Part shown: piece by piece, positions 1-8,584 of the stretch | Layout of the letters: every line of letters starts with the position of its first letter | How positions within the stretch are numbered: the stretch's first letter is position 1 | NCBI GenBank assembly: GCA_039105265.1 | Contig: JAPFFF010000083.1 | Span: forward strand, 1-64,000 | DNA length: 64,000 nt | From: Tritrichomonas musculus | Taxonomy: Eukaryota; Parabasalia; Tritrichomonadida; Tritrichomonadidae | Direction: 5' to 3' | The notes under the pieces: model-generated | Databases searched by the model: none | What the model was told of the DNA's origin: nothing | The model's input: the letters and a program-made list of their open reading frames with translations, nothing else | Translations under genes and position numbers: made by a program

Positions 1-226
1 TTGAGATTTGTGTTTTATTTAGCTCTGTTCATTTGTGAGAAACGTTTGAATAAGAATAATTGTTATTACGCTTTATTCTCTATTGTTTTTTTTTGTTTTT
101 GAAATCGTTTATAATTATCTTTTAAAAGTGTTTGAGATTTGTGTTTTATTTAGCTCTGTTCATTTGTGAGAAACGTTTGAATAAGAATAATTGATATTGC
201 GCTTTCATCTTTATTGATTTTACTTG
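1..226 (-). repeat. Two divergent 131-bp-family satellite monomers, minus orientation
   Basis: Read on the minus strand, this stretch matches the satellite that fills 4522-64000, including the AAACGTTT core, CACAAATGAAC and ATTTCGAAA-like blocks. The first copy starts at the window edge and the second at 133, so the local period is 132 rather than 131. Similarity to the array stops near 226, just before the gene leader. Both copies share differences from the main array, such as G in TTTAGCTCTG where the array has A, and the first is the more degraded. This fits an unhomogenised array edge or a separate minor array continuing to the left. The second copy carries the GCGCAATATC variant (minus-strand reading), which also occurs in the first plus-orientation unit at 4533-4544. 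Confidence 0.93.
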
Positions 227-266
227 TTTTTCTTGCCTTTATTAAAACAACTTTCGGTTACAAATA
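200..266 (+). promoter_or_regulatory. 5' leader and putative core promoter of the 267 gene, partly satellite-derived
   Basis: The first part (to about 226) is still recognisable satellite sequence in minus orientation; the remainder up to the ATG is unique. A TCATCTTTA string at 205-213 loosely resembles the trichomonad initiator (TCA followed by pyrimidine/T/A-rich bases), and a CCTTT at 236-240 resembles the M5-type element reported at some trichomonad start sites. Both matches are short and could occur by chance in this composition. The firm observation is that no other sequence separates the satellite from the start codon. Confidence 0.3.
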
Positions 267-1457
267 ATGATTGATTTCAAAGAAACCATACCTTTAAAAT
301 TTTCGCAGGAGTTAGACGGAGACTCGCAGCAAGATATACAAATTTATTGCGACGATCAAGAAGATTTTTTAAGTTATTGGAGCGAAAAAATTAATGGTAT
401 TGATGATTTATGTTCTTCAAATAATTTTTTTAAGGCAATTCAAATAGTTGATCAATTAACAGTTTTTCTTAATGATTATTTCGAAGAAATTGTTGATGAA
501 GATTTTCTTTTAAGATGTTTTGAAAATTCTAAATTTGTTCAATTTATTCCAAATTTCCTTTTTTCTGATGATAACAGAACAAAATCCAAAATTTTATTAT
601 TTTTAATTTGTTTTTCATCTTTATCTGGTGATTTTATAGATATTATTATACATTTTATTCAAAATAAAGATACATTTTCATATTATTTAACCTCAAACAA
701 AAATACACATACAATAATATCCCACTTTTTTACATTGATTGGCTTATTATCTGAGTATTCTGAATTTTTTACTCAAAATTTATTAAACTCAAATTATATT
801 GAACTTATTTTGCATTTATATAAAAAATCAAACAATTTAATAAAAATTCAAATTTTAAATTTTTTAAGTCGAATGACTAGCAATGCATCAGATATTCAGT
901 TTGATAATTGTAAAGTTTTTTTTAAATTTTTAAAAAAGGAATTAATTCAATACCTTATTTATTCAATTAAAAACAAACTAAATAATTACATTGAAGAAAA
1001 AAAATTAATTTTATTGATATTGGACATTTTACAAAATCTTTTGCAAATTCGTCAAATCTGTAAACTTTTTGAAGAAGCAAATATTTTTCAATTAATTCTG
1101 GATGTATTGATTTATTTAGATGAGAGCAAAGAAAATTTTATTGAAATTTTTTTTTCAATAACTAACATTTTAGATATTGGCTTTGTTAGTATTTTATTAC
1201 CAATAAATAGAAAAAAAATATTACTTTTATGTTCGAAAATACAATATTGTTTAGAATATTCCACTTTTTTAGAAAAACTTCATATTATTAGAAATTTAAA
1301 TTCAATGATTTCTAAATGTGAAGGCATATTTATTGAAATTTTTCAAGATTTTACTGACCTTCTTATTTTTTTTGTTAATGCTGACACTGATTTTCGTAAT
1401 GAAATTATCGAAAGTTTAGAAAAATTAGGATTTACAGATATAGCTTCGCTCCCTTAA
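267..1457 (+). CDS. Hypothetical alpha-helical (armadillo/HEAT-like) repeat protein
   Basis: A 396-codon open frame, intact from ATG to TAA, far longer than chance allows in such AT-rich DNA, and slightly richer in GC than its flanks. After an acidic N-terminus (about residues 1-50), the protein is a succession of amphipathic Leu/Ile/Phe-rich helices separated by short polar Asn/Lys/Glu/Asp turns. The clearest are near residues 106-131, 148-165, 175-203, 226-262, 269-303 and 336-392. This resembles armadillo or HEAT solenoids, which act as protein-binding scaffolds. I see no catalytic motif, signal peptide or convincing membrane span; the stretch at 109-131 is hydrophobic but broken by Ser, Gly and Asp. 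Proteins of this type are numerous in trichomonads, but I cannot name an orthologue. No intron is apparent. The start at 267 is the first ATG after the satellite-derived leader. The gene stands alone, with no neighbour to suggest a role. Confidence 0.8.
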   Translation: MIDFKETIPLKFSQELDGDSQQDIQIYCDDQEDFLSYWSEKINGIDDLCSSNNFFKAIQIVDQLTVFLNDYFEEIVDEDFLLRCFENSKFVQFIPNFLFSDDNRTKSKILLFLICFSSLSGDFIDIIIHFIQNKDTFSYYLTSNKNTHTIISHFFTLIGLLSEYSEFFTQNLLNSNYIELILHLYKKSNNLIKIQILNFLSRMTSNASDIQFDNCKVFFKFLKKELIQYLIYSIKNKLNNYIEEKKLILLILDILQNLLQIRQICKLFEEANIFQLILDVLIYLDESKENFIEIFFSITNILDIGFVSILLPINRKKILLLCSKIQYCLEYSTFLEKLHIIRNLNSMISKCEGIFIEIFQDFTDLLIFFVNADTDFRNEIIESLEKLGFTDIASLP

Positions 1458-1475
1458 AACAGAAGGGGCGAAGCT
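1442..1475 (+). promoter_or_regulatory. GC-rich stem-loop spanning the stop codon
   Basis: AGCTTCGC (1442-1449), a single bulged T, and CCCTT (1451-1455) pair with AAGGG (1463-1467) and GCGAAGCT (1468-1475). This gives a 13-bp stem with one bulge and a 7-base loop. The TAA stop (1455-1457) begins at the top of the stem. A second CGAAG/CTTCG dyad (1469-1480) overlaps the right arm. The block is strikingly GC-rich for this window. It may act in mRNA 3'-end formation or stability, but that is inference. Confidence 0.6.
1455..1458 (+). promoter_or_regulatory. Possible TAAA polyadenylation signal overlapping the stop codon
   Basis: The stop codon plus the next base read TAAA. In Trichomonas vaginalis a UAAA tetranucleotide that can include the stop codon is the described polyadenylation signal. 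Four AT-rich bases are weak evidence alone, but the position fits. Confidence 0.35.
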
Positions 1476-1480
1476 CTTCG

Positions 1481-2079
1481 ACCGTTAACCTTTTTCATTT
1501 TATGATAGTTATATTTCAATATTAATTATTTATTTATAATGAATACATTTTATAAAATATATTTGAACAAATGTTATAAGCATTAATGTGTAAAAAATTC
1601 AAGATAATGCTATTTTAAATCAAAATAATTGAATGAAAAACTTCTTTTTGCTCAGAAAGTAAAAAACATAATTTTCTATGTGAACTTCAATATGATGTTA
1701 TAAAACGCAATAAAAATAAATAAAAATGCATTTATTAATGTAAGATATAAAATTGTATGCCAATTTATATGGCTAATCTTTTGATATCAAAATTATTTCA
1801 TAATATTTGGCTTTTTTAGAACAAATAATATTAAATATTTAATCAATAATCGAGATTATTTAAAATACAAAAAGAATTATCTTTAAAATTTAAGCATATA
1901 TCCAAAAAACAACGAATAAAAATTAAAAGAAAAAAATTCTATGAATTCAAAAAGTTTGGAAATTTTATAAAATAATCATAAAATTTTACAAAAATTAAAC
2001 CGTTTTTAATATGGTCAATATTTACTTACACGATTAACAATTCAATGATTTTTATAAAAATAAAAATACCTATATCTTT
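1481..2079. other. AT-rich intergenic stretch without a recognisable gene
   Basis: About 600 bp of very AT-rich sequence in which all frames close quickly. I see no RNA gene, repeat array or codon-like structure. Confidence 0.7.
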
Positions 2080-2099
2080 TATATATATATATATATATA
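2080..2099. repeat. (TA)10 microsatellite
   Basis: Ten uninterrupted TA dinucleotides, followed by AAAATT. A simple slippage-prone repeat. Confidence 0.9.
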
Positions 2100-2464
2100 A
2101 AATTATGAATGATCTCTGCGAATTTGTTAAAACTTTTCGTATTTTCATCAAACCCATTTGAGAGGAAAATGATGCAATATCTAGTATAACAGTATTTTTA
2201 GTTGGACTATAATTGAATGAAACTTAAAAATCTATTGTGACATAAATAGCATTTAATTTTTTTGTATAATATAAATTTCGAATTTTTCTTCTAATTAGAT
2301 TCTCCTCTAGCATTCATCGAACACAGTCAGAACATAGTTTAAGACGAGTCAGTAGATATTTCATATTATGTTAGCACAACACAATACTAGACTCCTTTAA
2401 ATAATCAATATTGAGTTATAATCATCGATTTGAATAACATATGTTTTTATTATTTTTCTTATTT
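2100..2464. other. Intergenic stretch, possibly decayed coding sequence
   Basis: The composition is less extreme than the AT-rich region before it, for example 2280-2400, which contains CTCCTCTAG and GACGAGTCAG. Minus-strand frames show short coding-like runs, such as one ending in a GFDENTKSFNKFAEII-like peptide near 2105-2160. It may continue the decayed element at 2465-2719, but no frame stays open long enough to call a product. Confidence 0.3.
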
Positions 2465-2719
2465 TTATAATAAGCTGAAATTCCAATCATATGGTTTCAT
2501 TGTTGCCAACGGGCTTAAAATGAAACCAAAATCCATCATTAAATTGTTTGATATTCGTTCAATACTTAAATCATTGTTCATTTGAAGACGATTAATATGA
2601 TGTCATAATTATTTGATTAATTGGTTTGGAAATGTAGAAGGAACAACAATGGATTGCGGCTCATAAATTATGTGATTATAATCTTTTTCATCACAAATTT
2701 CGATTCTACAGCCCCTGCG
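2465..2719 (-). pseudogene. Decayed coding fragment of unknown family
   Basis: One minus-strand frame stays mostly readable for about 250 bp with about two interruptions. It gives plausible protein-like runs, including ICDEKDYNHIIYEPQS and SIERISNNLMMDFGFILS. The second run has the spacing of a small helix-turn-helix, as found near the N-terminus of several DNA-transposon transposases, but I cannot assign a family. No start, full domain or terminal repeats could be tied to it. It could equally be a remnant of a host gene. Confidence 0.3.
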
Positions 2720-2837
2720 CTATAAACCAATGCTTAAATATTTTTTGTAGCTATTTTTATAGATGAAGAACAGCATGGTATATACTACTCGCTTATTAAA
2801 AATCTAAATGACAATCAAATAATTATATAGGGAGCAT

Positions 2838-2870
2838 ATTACACCAAATTTTTGGTGAATTTGGTGTAAT
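2838..2870. repeat. Perfect 13-bp inverted repeat with 7-base spacer
   Basis: ATTACACCAAATT (2838-2850) and AATTTGGTGTAAT (2858-2870) are exact reverse complements. The spacer (2851-2857) reads TTTGGTG, a partial third copy of the right arm, so the left arm can also pair with it (CACCAAA at 2842-2848 with 2851-2857, two bases between). No target-site duplication is obvious. Confidence 0.85.
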
Positions 2871-3118
2871 GGAGAACAGAAATATCAGGATTTTTTACTT
2901 ATATTTTAAACAACTAAAGAACTAATTCCATTGATTTTGCTTGCAATTTGCTCTTATGTAAAAAATTAATGTATAATCGTTTAAATTTTTTTATTAATCA
3001 ATTAAACAAATAGTTCTACAATGTTTTTTACTTTCCATCAAAAAATTTTGAATAGTCTATGATAGGTGTTATTTTCAACAAGGGGGAAAATTTTTTCGCC
3101 CATTTAGAGATTTTTTTT
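2871..3118. other. AT-rich intergenic stretch with an imperfect palindrome
   Basis: No gene is seen. Near its right end, GGGGGAAAA (3082-3090) followed by TTTTTTCGCCC (3091-3101) forms an imperfect GC-clamped palindrome about 20 bp before the 31-bp minisatellite begins. Confidence 0.5.
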
Positions 3119-3658
3119 ATAGATTCAATCAGAATCAAAGAAATAATACATAGATTCAATCAGAAACAAAGAAATATTATATAGATTCAACTAGAATCAA
3201 AGAAATATTATATAGATTCATTCAGAATCAAAGTAATAATATATAGATTCATTCAGAATCAAAGGAATAATACATAGATTCAACTAGAATCAAAGAAATA
3301 ATATATAGATTCATTCAGAATCAAAGGAATAATACATAGATTCAATTAGAATCAAAGGAATAATACATAGATTCAACTAGAATCAAAGAAATAATATATA
3401 GATTCATTCAGAATCAAAGGAATATTATATAGATTCATTCAGAATCAAAGAAATATTATATAGATTCAACTAGAATCAAAGAAATAATATATAGATTCAT
3501 TCAGAATCAAAGAAATATTATATAGATTCATTCAGAATCAAAGTAATAATATATAGATTCATTCAGAATCAAAGGATTAATATATAGATTTAATCAAAAT
3601 CAAAGGAATATTATATAGATTCAATTAGTATCAAAGGAATATTATATAGATTCAATTA
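3119..3658. repeat. 31-bp minisatellite, about 17 units plus a partial
   Basis: The landmark AGATTC recurs from 3121 to 3648 at exactly 17 x 31 bp; the neighbouring units checked are all 31 bp apart. The core is GATTC, five variable bases, then GAATC, followed by AAAG(A/G/T)AATA and an A/T-rich link. The two 5-bp arms are inverted complements and are kept in most units, while the central five bases alternate among AATCA, AACTA, ATTCA and AATTA. The last units drift (for example AAAATC, AGTATC). No spacer is unique, so this is not a CRISPR array. Confidence 0.95.
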
Positions 3659-3697
3659 CATTTATCATGAAATGGAAGCAAATATTTCACGACATGC

Positions 3698-3721
3698 ATA
3701 ATTGAATTATATTTCAATTAT
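3698..3721. repeat. Perfect 9-bp inverted repeat
   Basis: ATAATTGAA (3698-3706) and TTCAATTAT (3713-3721) are exact reverse complements separated by TTATAT. It lies about 40 bp after the minisatellite ends. All bases are AT-rich, so chance formation is plausible. Confidence 0.6.
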
Positions 3722-4320
3722 AGAAACTTGCAATAATTCAATCATATGATTTTAAACAGTTTTTACATATGTTGTATGTAAGATCGGAGTGCTTTCTTTA
3801 TCAGAAAGGTTTTAAATACAATAATATTTTCCATGCATATGCATTTAAACTATATACAAATTTAAATAAAAAAATCACATGCCATAAACAAAATGTGTGC
3901 GATTTAAATTTTCTATTGTTATTAGTACAAATAAAAATTGAAATTAGATTATATTTGAATTGTTATTTCAAATTATTTTATAAACATTTCAAAATTAATT
4001 AAAAAAAAGTGTATTTTCTCTAAAAATGACAAAAGTATAATTTATTTAAACTTCATAAAATAAGTTTATTATTATATATAAATATTTAAAATTTTACAAT
4101 TATTTATCATTGTATTTTATAGGATGAAATAAATAGAGTTTCTTTTATTCTAAAAATAAAGTCTTTATAATAAGCTATATTTTTATTTATTAGTCATATA
4201 TAAACAGAAATTATATTTTAGGTGCAAATTTGTGAAATAATGATCTGTGTTCAAACATTTGACGTTAAAAATAACTGTTAATTAATCGGTTTCTCTATTC
4301 AAAACTTTGAATCAAAAGCT
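3722..4320. other. AT-rich intergenic stretch without a supported gene
   Basis: A 77-codon frame opens at 3769 and closes at 4002. Its product is rich in Leu/Tyr/Lys/Asn/Phe with no recognisable motif, it has no leader distinct from the background, and frames this long arise easily in such sequence. I see no RNA gene here. The stop of that frame is followed directly by A-rich sequence. Confidence 0.55.
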
Positions 4321-4336
4321 AAAAAAAAAAAAAAAA
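4321..4336. repeat. A16 homopolymer tract
   Basis: Sixteen consecutive A residues, with a T8 run at 4341-4348. No upstream coding sequence or target-site duplication marks it as a retroposed poly(A) tail. Confidence 0.85.
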
Positions 4337-4357
4337 GATATTTTTTTTACTATACAA

Positions 4358-4452
4358 CTCGCGAGCAATGTCCTCCCAACATTGCGTCTACGTCATGTTT
4401 TGTACAAAATGACAAGCGTAAGTATAGTTTTTTAGCCCTCTGGGGCGCTCTA
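4358..4452. other. GC-richer palindromic block next to the satellite boundary
   Basis: This block of about 95 bp is far richer in G and C than its surroundings. It contains GCAATGT (4365-4371) / ACATTGC (4379-4385) around a CCTCCCA spacer, the 12-bp palindrome TTTTGTACAAAA (4398-4409) flanked by GTCA and TGAC, and GCCCTCTGGGGC near 4435-4446. It ends about 70 bp before the first satellite unit. I find no tRNA- or snRNA-like fold, and the family is unrecognised. It could be a regulatory region, a replication or recombination element, or an end of an old mobile element. Confidence 0.5.
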
Positions 4453-5696
4453 TTTATTCTCTTTATTCATTTGTTCCTTATTATGAAATTAATTTAAAAT
4501 TGTAATGTTTTTTATTATACAAGCAATAAAATTAAAGCGCAATATCAATTATTCTTATTCAAACGTTTCTCACAAATGAACAGAGTTAAATAAAACACAA
4601 ATCTCAAACACTTTTATAAGATAATTATAAACGATTTCGAAATTAAGTAAAATCAATAAAAATTAAAGCTTAATCTCAATTATTCTTATTCAAACGTTTC
4701 TCACAAATGAACAGAGTTAAATAAAACACAAATCTCAAACACTTTTGTAAGATAATTAAAAACGATTTCGAAATTAAGTAAAATCAGTAAAAATTAAAGC
4801 TTAATCTCAGTTATTCTTATTCAAACGTTTCTCACAAGTGAACAGAGTTAAATAAAACACAAATCTCAAACACTTTTGTAAGATAATTAAAAACGATTTC
4901 GAAATTAAGTAAAATCAATAAAGATTAAATCGCAATATCAATTATTCTTATTCAAACGTTTCTCACAAGTGAACAGAGTTAAATAAAACACAAATCTCAA
5001 ACACTTTTGTAAGATAATTATAAACGATTTCGAAATTAAGTAAAATCAGTAAAAATTAAAGCTTAATCTCAGTTATTCTTATTCAAACGTTTCTCACAAA
5101 TGAACAGAGTTAAATAAAACACAAATCTCAAACACTTTTGTAAGATAATTAAAAACGATTTCGAAATTAAGTAAAATCAATAAAAATTAAAGCTTAATCT
5201 CAGTTATTCTTATTCAAACGTTTCTCACAAATGAACAGAGTTAAATAAAACACAAATCTCAAACACTTTTGTAAGATAATTAAAAACGATTTCGAAATTA
5301 AGTAAAATCAATAAAGATTAAATCGCAATCTCAGTTATTCTTAATCTAACATTTCTCACAAGTGAACAGAGTTAAATAAAACACAAATCTCAAACACTTT
5401 TGTAAGATAATTGAAAAAGATTTCGAAATTAAGTAAAATCAATAAAAATTAAAGCTTAATCTCAATTATTCTTATTCAAACGTTTCTCACAAGTGAACAG
5501 AGTTAAATAAAACACAAATCTCAAACACTTTTGTAAGATAATTATAAACGATTTCGAAATTAATTAAAATCAGTAAAAATTAAAGCTTAATCTCAGTTAT
5601 TCTTATTCAAACGTTTCTCACAAGTGAACAGAGTTAAATAAAATACACATCTCAAACACTTTTGTAAGATAATTAAAAACGATTTCGAAATTAAGT

Positions 5697-8584
5697 AAAA
5701 TCAGTAAAAATTAAAGCTTAATCTCAGTTATTCTTATTCAAACGTTTCTCACAAGTGAACAGAGTTAAATAAAACACAAATCTCAAACACTTTTGTAAGA
5801 TAATTGAAAAAGATTTCGAAATTAAGTAAAATCAATAAAAATTAAAGCTTAATCTCAGTTATTCTTATTCAAACGTTTCTCACAAGTGAACAGAGTTAAA
5901 TAAAACACAAATCTCAAACACTTTTGTAAGATAATTAAAAACGATTTCGAAATTAAGTAAAATCAATAAAGATTAAATCGCAATATCAATTATTCTTATT
6001 CAAACGTTTCTCACAAGTGAACAGAGTTAAATAAAACATAAATCTCAAACACTTTTGTAAGATAATTATAAACGATTTCGAAATTAATTAAAATCAGTAA
6101 AAATTAAAGCTTAATCTCAGTTATTCTTATTCAAACGTTTCTCACAAATGAACAGAGTTAAATATAACACAAATCTCAAACACTTTTGTAAGATAATTGA
6201 AAACGATTTCGAAATTAAGTAAAATTAGTAAAGATTAAAGCTTAATCTCAGTTATTCTTAATCTAACATTTCTCACAAGTGAACAGAGTTAAATAAAACA
6301 CAAATCTCAAACACTTTTATAAGATAATTGAAAAAGATTTCGAAATTAAGTAAAATCAATAAAAATTAAAGCTTAATCTCAGTTATTCTTATTCAAACGT
6401 TTCTCACAAATGAACAGAGTTAAATAAAACACAAATCTCAAACACTTTTGTAAGATAATTAAAAACGATTTCGAAATTAAGTAAAATCAGTAAAAATTAA
6501 AGCTTAATCTCAGTTATTCTTATTCAAACGTTTCTCACAAATGAACAGAGTTAAATAAAACATAAATCTCAAACACTTTTGTAAGATAATTGAAAACGAT
6601 TTCGAAATTAAGTAAAATCAGTAAAAATTAAAGCTTAATCTCAGTTATTCTTATTCAAACGTTTCTCACAAATGAACAGAGTTAAATAAAACACAAATCT
6701 CAAACACTTTTGTAAGATAATTAAAAACGATTTCGAAATTAAGTAAAATCAATAAAAATTAAAGCTTAATCTCAGTTATTCTTATTCTAACATTTCTCAC
6801 AAATGAACAGAGTTAAATAAAACACAAATCTCAAACACTTTTGTAAGATAATTATAAACGATTTCGAAATTAAGTAAAATCAATAAAAATTAAAGCTTAA
6901 TCTCAGTTATTCTTAATCTAACATTTCTCACAAATAAACAGAGTTAAATAAAACACAAATCTCAAACACTTTTGTAAGATAATTGAAAACGATTTCGAAA
7001 TTAATTAAAATCAGTAAAAATTAAAGCTTAATCTCAGTTATTCTTATTCAAACGTTTCTCACAAGTGAACAGAGTTAAATAAAACACAAATCTCAAACAC
7101 TTTTGTAAGATAATTGAAAACGATTTCGAAATTAATTAAAATCAGTAAAAATTAAAGCTTAATCTCAGTTATTCTTATTCAAACGTTTCTCACAAGTGAA
7201 CAGAGTTAAATAAAACACAAATCTCAAACACTTTTGTAAGATAATTGAAAAAGATTTCGAAATTAAGTAAAATCAATAAAAATTAAAGCTTAATCTCAGT
7301 TATTCTTATTCAAACGTTTCTCACAAGTGAACAGAGTTAAATAAAACACAAATCTCAAACACTTTTGTAAGATAATTAAAAACGATTTCGAAATTAAGTA
7401 AAATCAATAAAGATTAAATCGCAATATCAATTATTCTTATTCAAACGTTTCTCACAAGTGAACAGAGTTAAATAAAACATAAATCTCAAACACTTTTGTA
7501 AGATAATTATAAACGATTTCGAAATTAATTAAAATCAGTAAAAATTAAAGCTTAATCTCAGTTATTCTTATTCAAACGTTTCTCACAAATGAACAGAGTT
7601 AAATATAACACAAATCTCAAACACTTTTGTAAGATAATTGAAAACGATTTCGAAATTAAGTAAAATTAGTAAAGATTAAAGCTTAATCTCAGTTATTCTT
7701 AATCTAACATTTCTCACAAGTGAACAGAGTTAAATAAAACACAAATCTCAAACACTTTTATAAGATAATTGAAAAAGATTTCGAAATTAAGTAAAATCAA
7801 TAAAAATTAAAGCTTAATCTCAGTTATTCTTATTCAAACGTTTCTCACAAATGAACAGAGTTAAATAAAACACAAATCTCAAACACTTTTGTAAGATAAT
7901 TAAAAACGATTTCGAAATTAAGTAAAATCAGTAAAAATTAAAGCTTAATCTCAGTTATTCTTATTCAAACGTTTCTCACAAATGAACAGAGTTAAATAAA
8001 ACATAAATCTCAAACACTTTTGTAAGATAATTGAAAACGATTTCGAAATTAAGTAAAATCAGTAAAAATTAAAGCTTAATCTCAGTTATTCTTATTCAAA
8101 CGTTTCTCACAAATGAACAGAGTTAAATAAAACACAAATCTCAAACACTTTTGTAAGATAATTAAAAACGATTTCGAAATTAAGTAAAATCAATAAAAAT
8201 TAAAGCTTAATCTCAGTTATTCTTATTCTAACATTTCTCACAAATGAACAGAGTTAAATAAAACACAAATCTCAAACACTTTTGTAAGATAATTATAAAC
8301 GATTTCGAAATTAAGTAAAATCAATAAAAATTAAAGCTTAATCTCAGTTATTCTTAATCTAACATTTCTCACAAATAAACAGAGTTAAATAAAACACAAA
8401 TCTCAAACACTTTTGTAAGATAATTGAAAACGATTTCGAAATTAATTAAAATCAGTAAAAATTAAAGCTTAATCTCAGTTATTCTTATTCAAACGTTTCT
8501 CACAAGTGAACAGAGTTAAATAAAACACAAATCTCAAACACTTTTGTAAGATAATTGAAAACGATTTCGAAATTAATTAAAATC
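5697..8584 (+). repeat. Tandem duplication of an 11-monomer block (1,441 bp)
   Basis: The segment from about 5697 to 7137 recurs at about 7138 to 8578. Rare variants confirm it: CACAAATAAACAG at 6931 and 8372, ATATAACAC near 6165 and 7606, TTATTCTAAC at 6781 and 8222, and the GAAAAAGATTTC units, all displaced by 1,441 bp. I saw no differences between the copies. The match fails on the left where 5696 has G and its counterpart has T, and on the right at 8585. This is a recent event. Confidence 0.88.

Noticed and set aside
205-213. Firm trichomonad initiator element
   Set aside because: The match to the initiator pattern is partial and lies about 60 bp from the ATG, farther than usual in trichomonads; kept only as a weak suggestion.
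1-226. Telomere or subtelomeric end at the left edge
   Set aside because: No short G-rich telomere repeat is present; the sequence is satellite in minus orientation.
2738-2830. Plus-strand coding fragment (IDEEQHGIYYSLIKN-like)
   Set aside because: Only about 30 codons between stops, on the strand opposite the better fragment, with no recognisable domain.
3119-3658. CRISPR array
   Set aside because: The 31-bp units abut with no unique spacers, and the setting is eukaryotic; it is a minisatellite.
3781-3792. Sequencing-adapter remnant (AGATCGGAG)
   Set aside because: Only nine bases match and the following bases differ from the common adapter; chance is the better explanation.
3769-4002. 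77-codon open frame
   Set aside because: Low-complexity Leu/Tyr/Lys/Asn/Phe product with no motif, no distinct leader, and a length expected by chance in AT-rich intergenic DNA.
4321-4336. Poly(A) tail of a retroposed element
   Set aside because: No coding or SINE-like sequence ends here and no flanking target-site duplication was seen; a simple homopolymer is enough.
4321-4452. tRNA, 5S or snRNA gene in the GC-richer block
   Set aside because: No cloverleaf, no TTCGA-type T-loop at the right spacing, and no recognisable U6 or 5S start.
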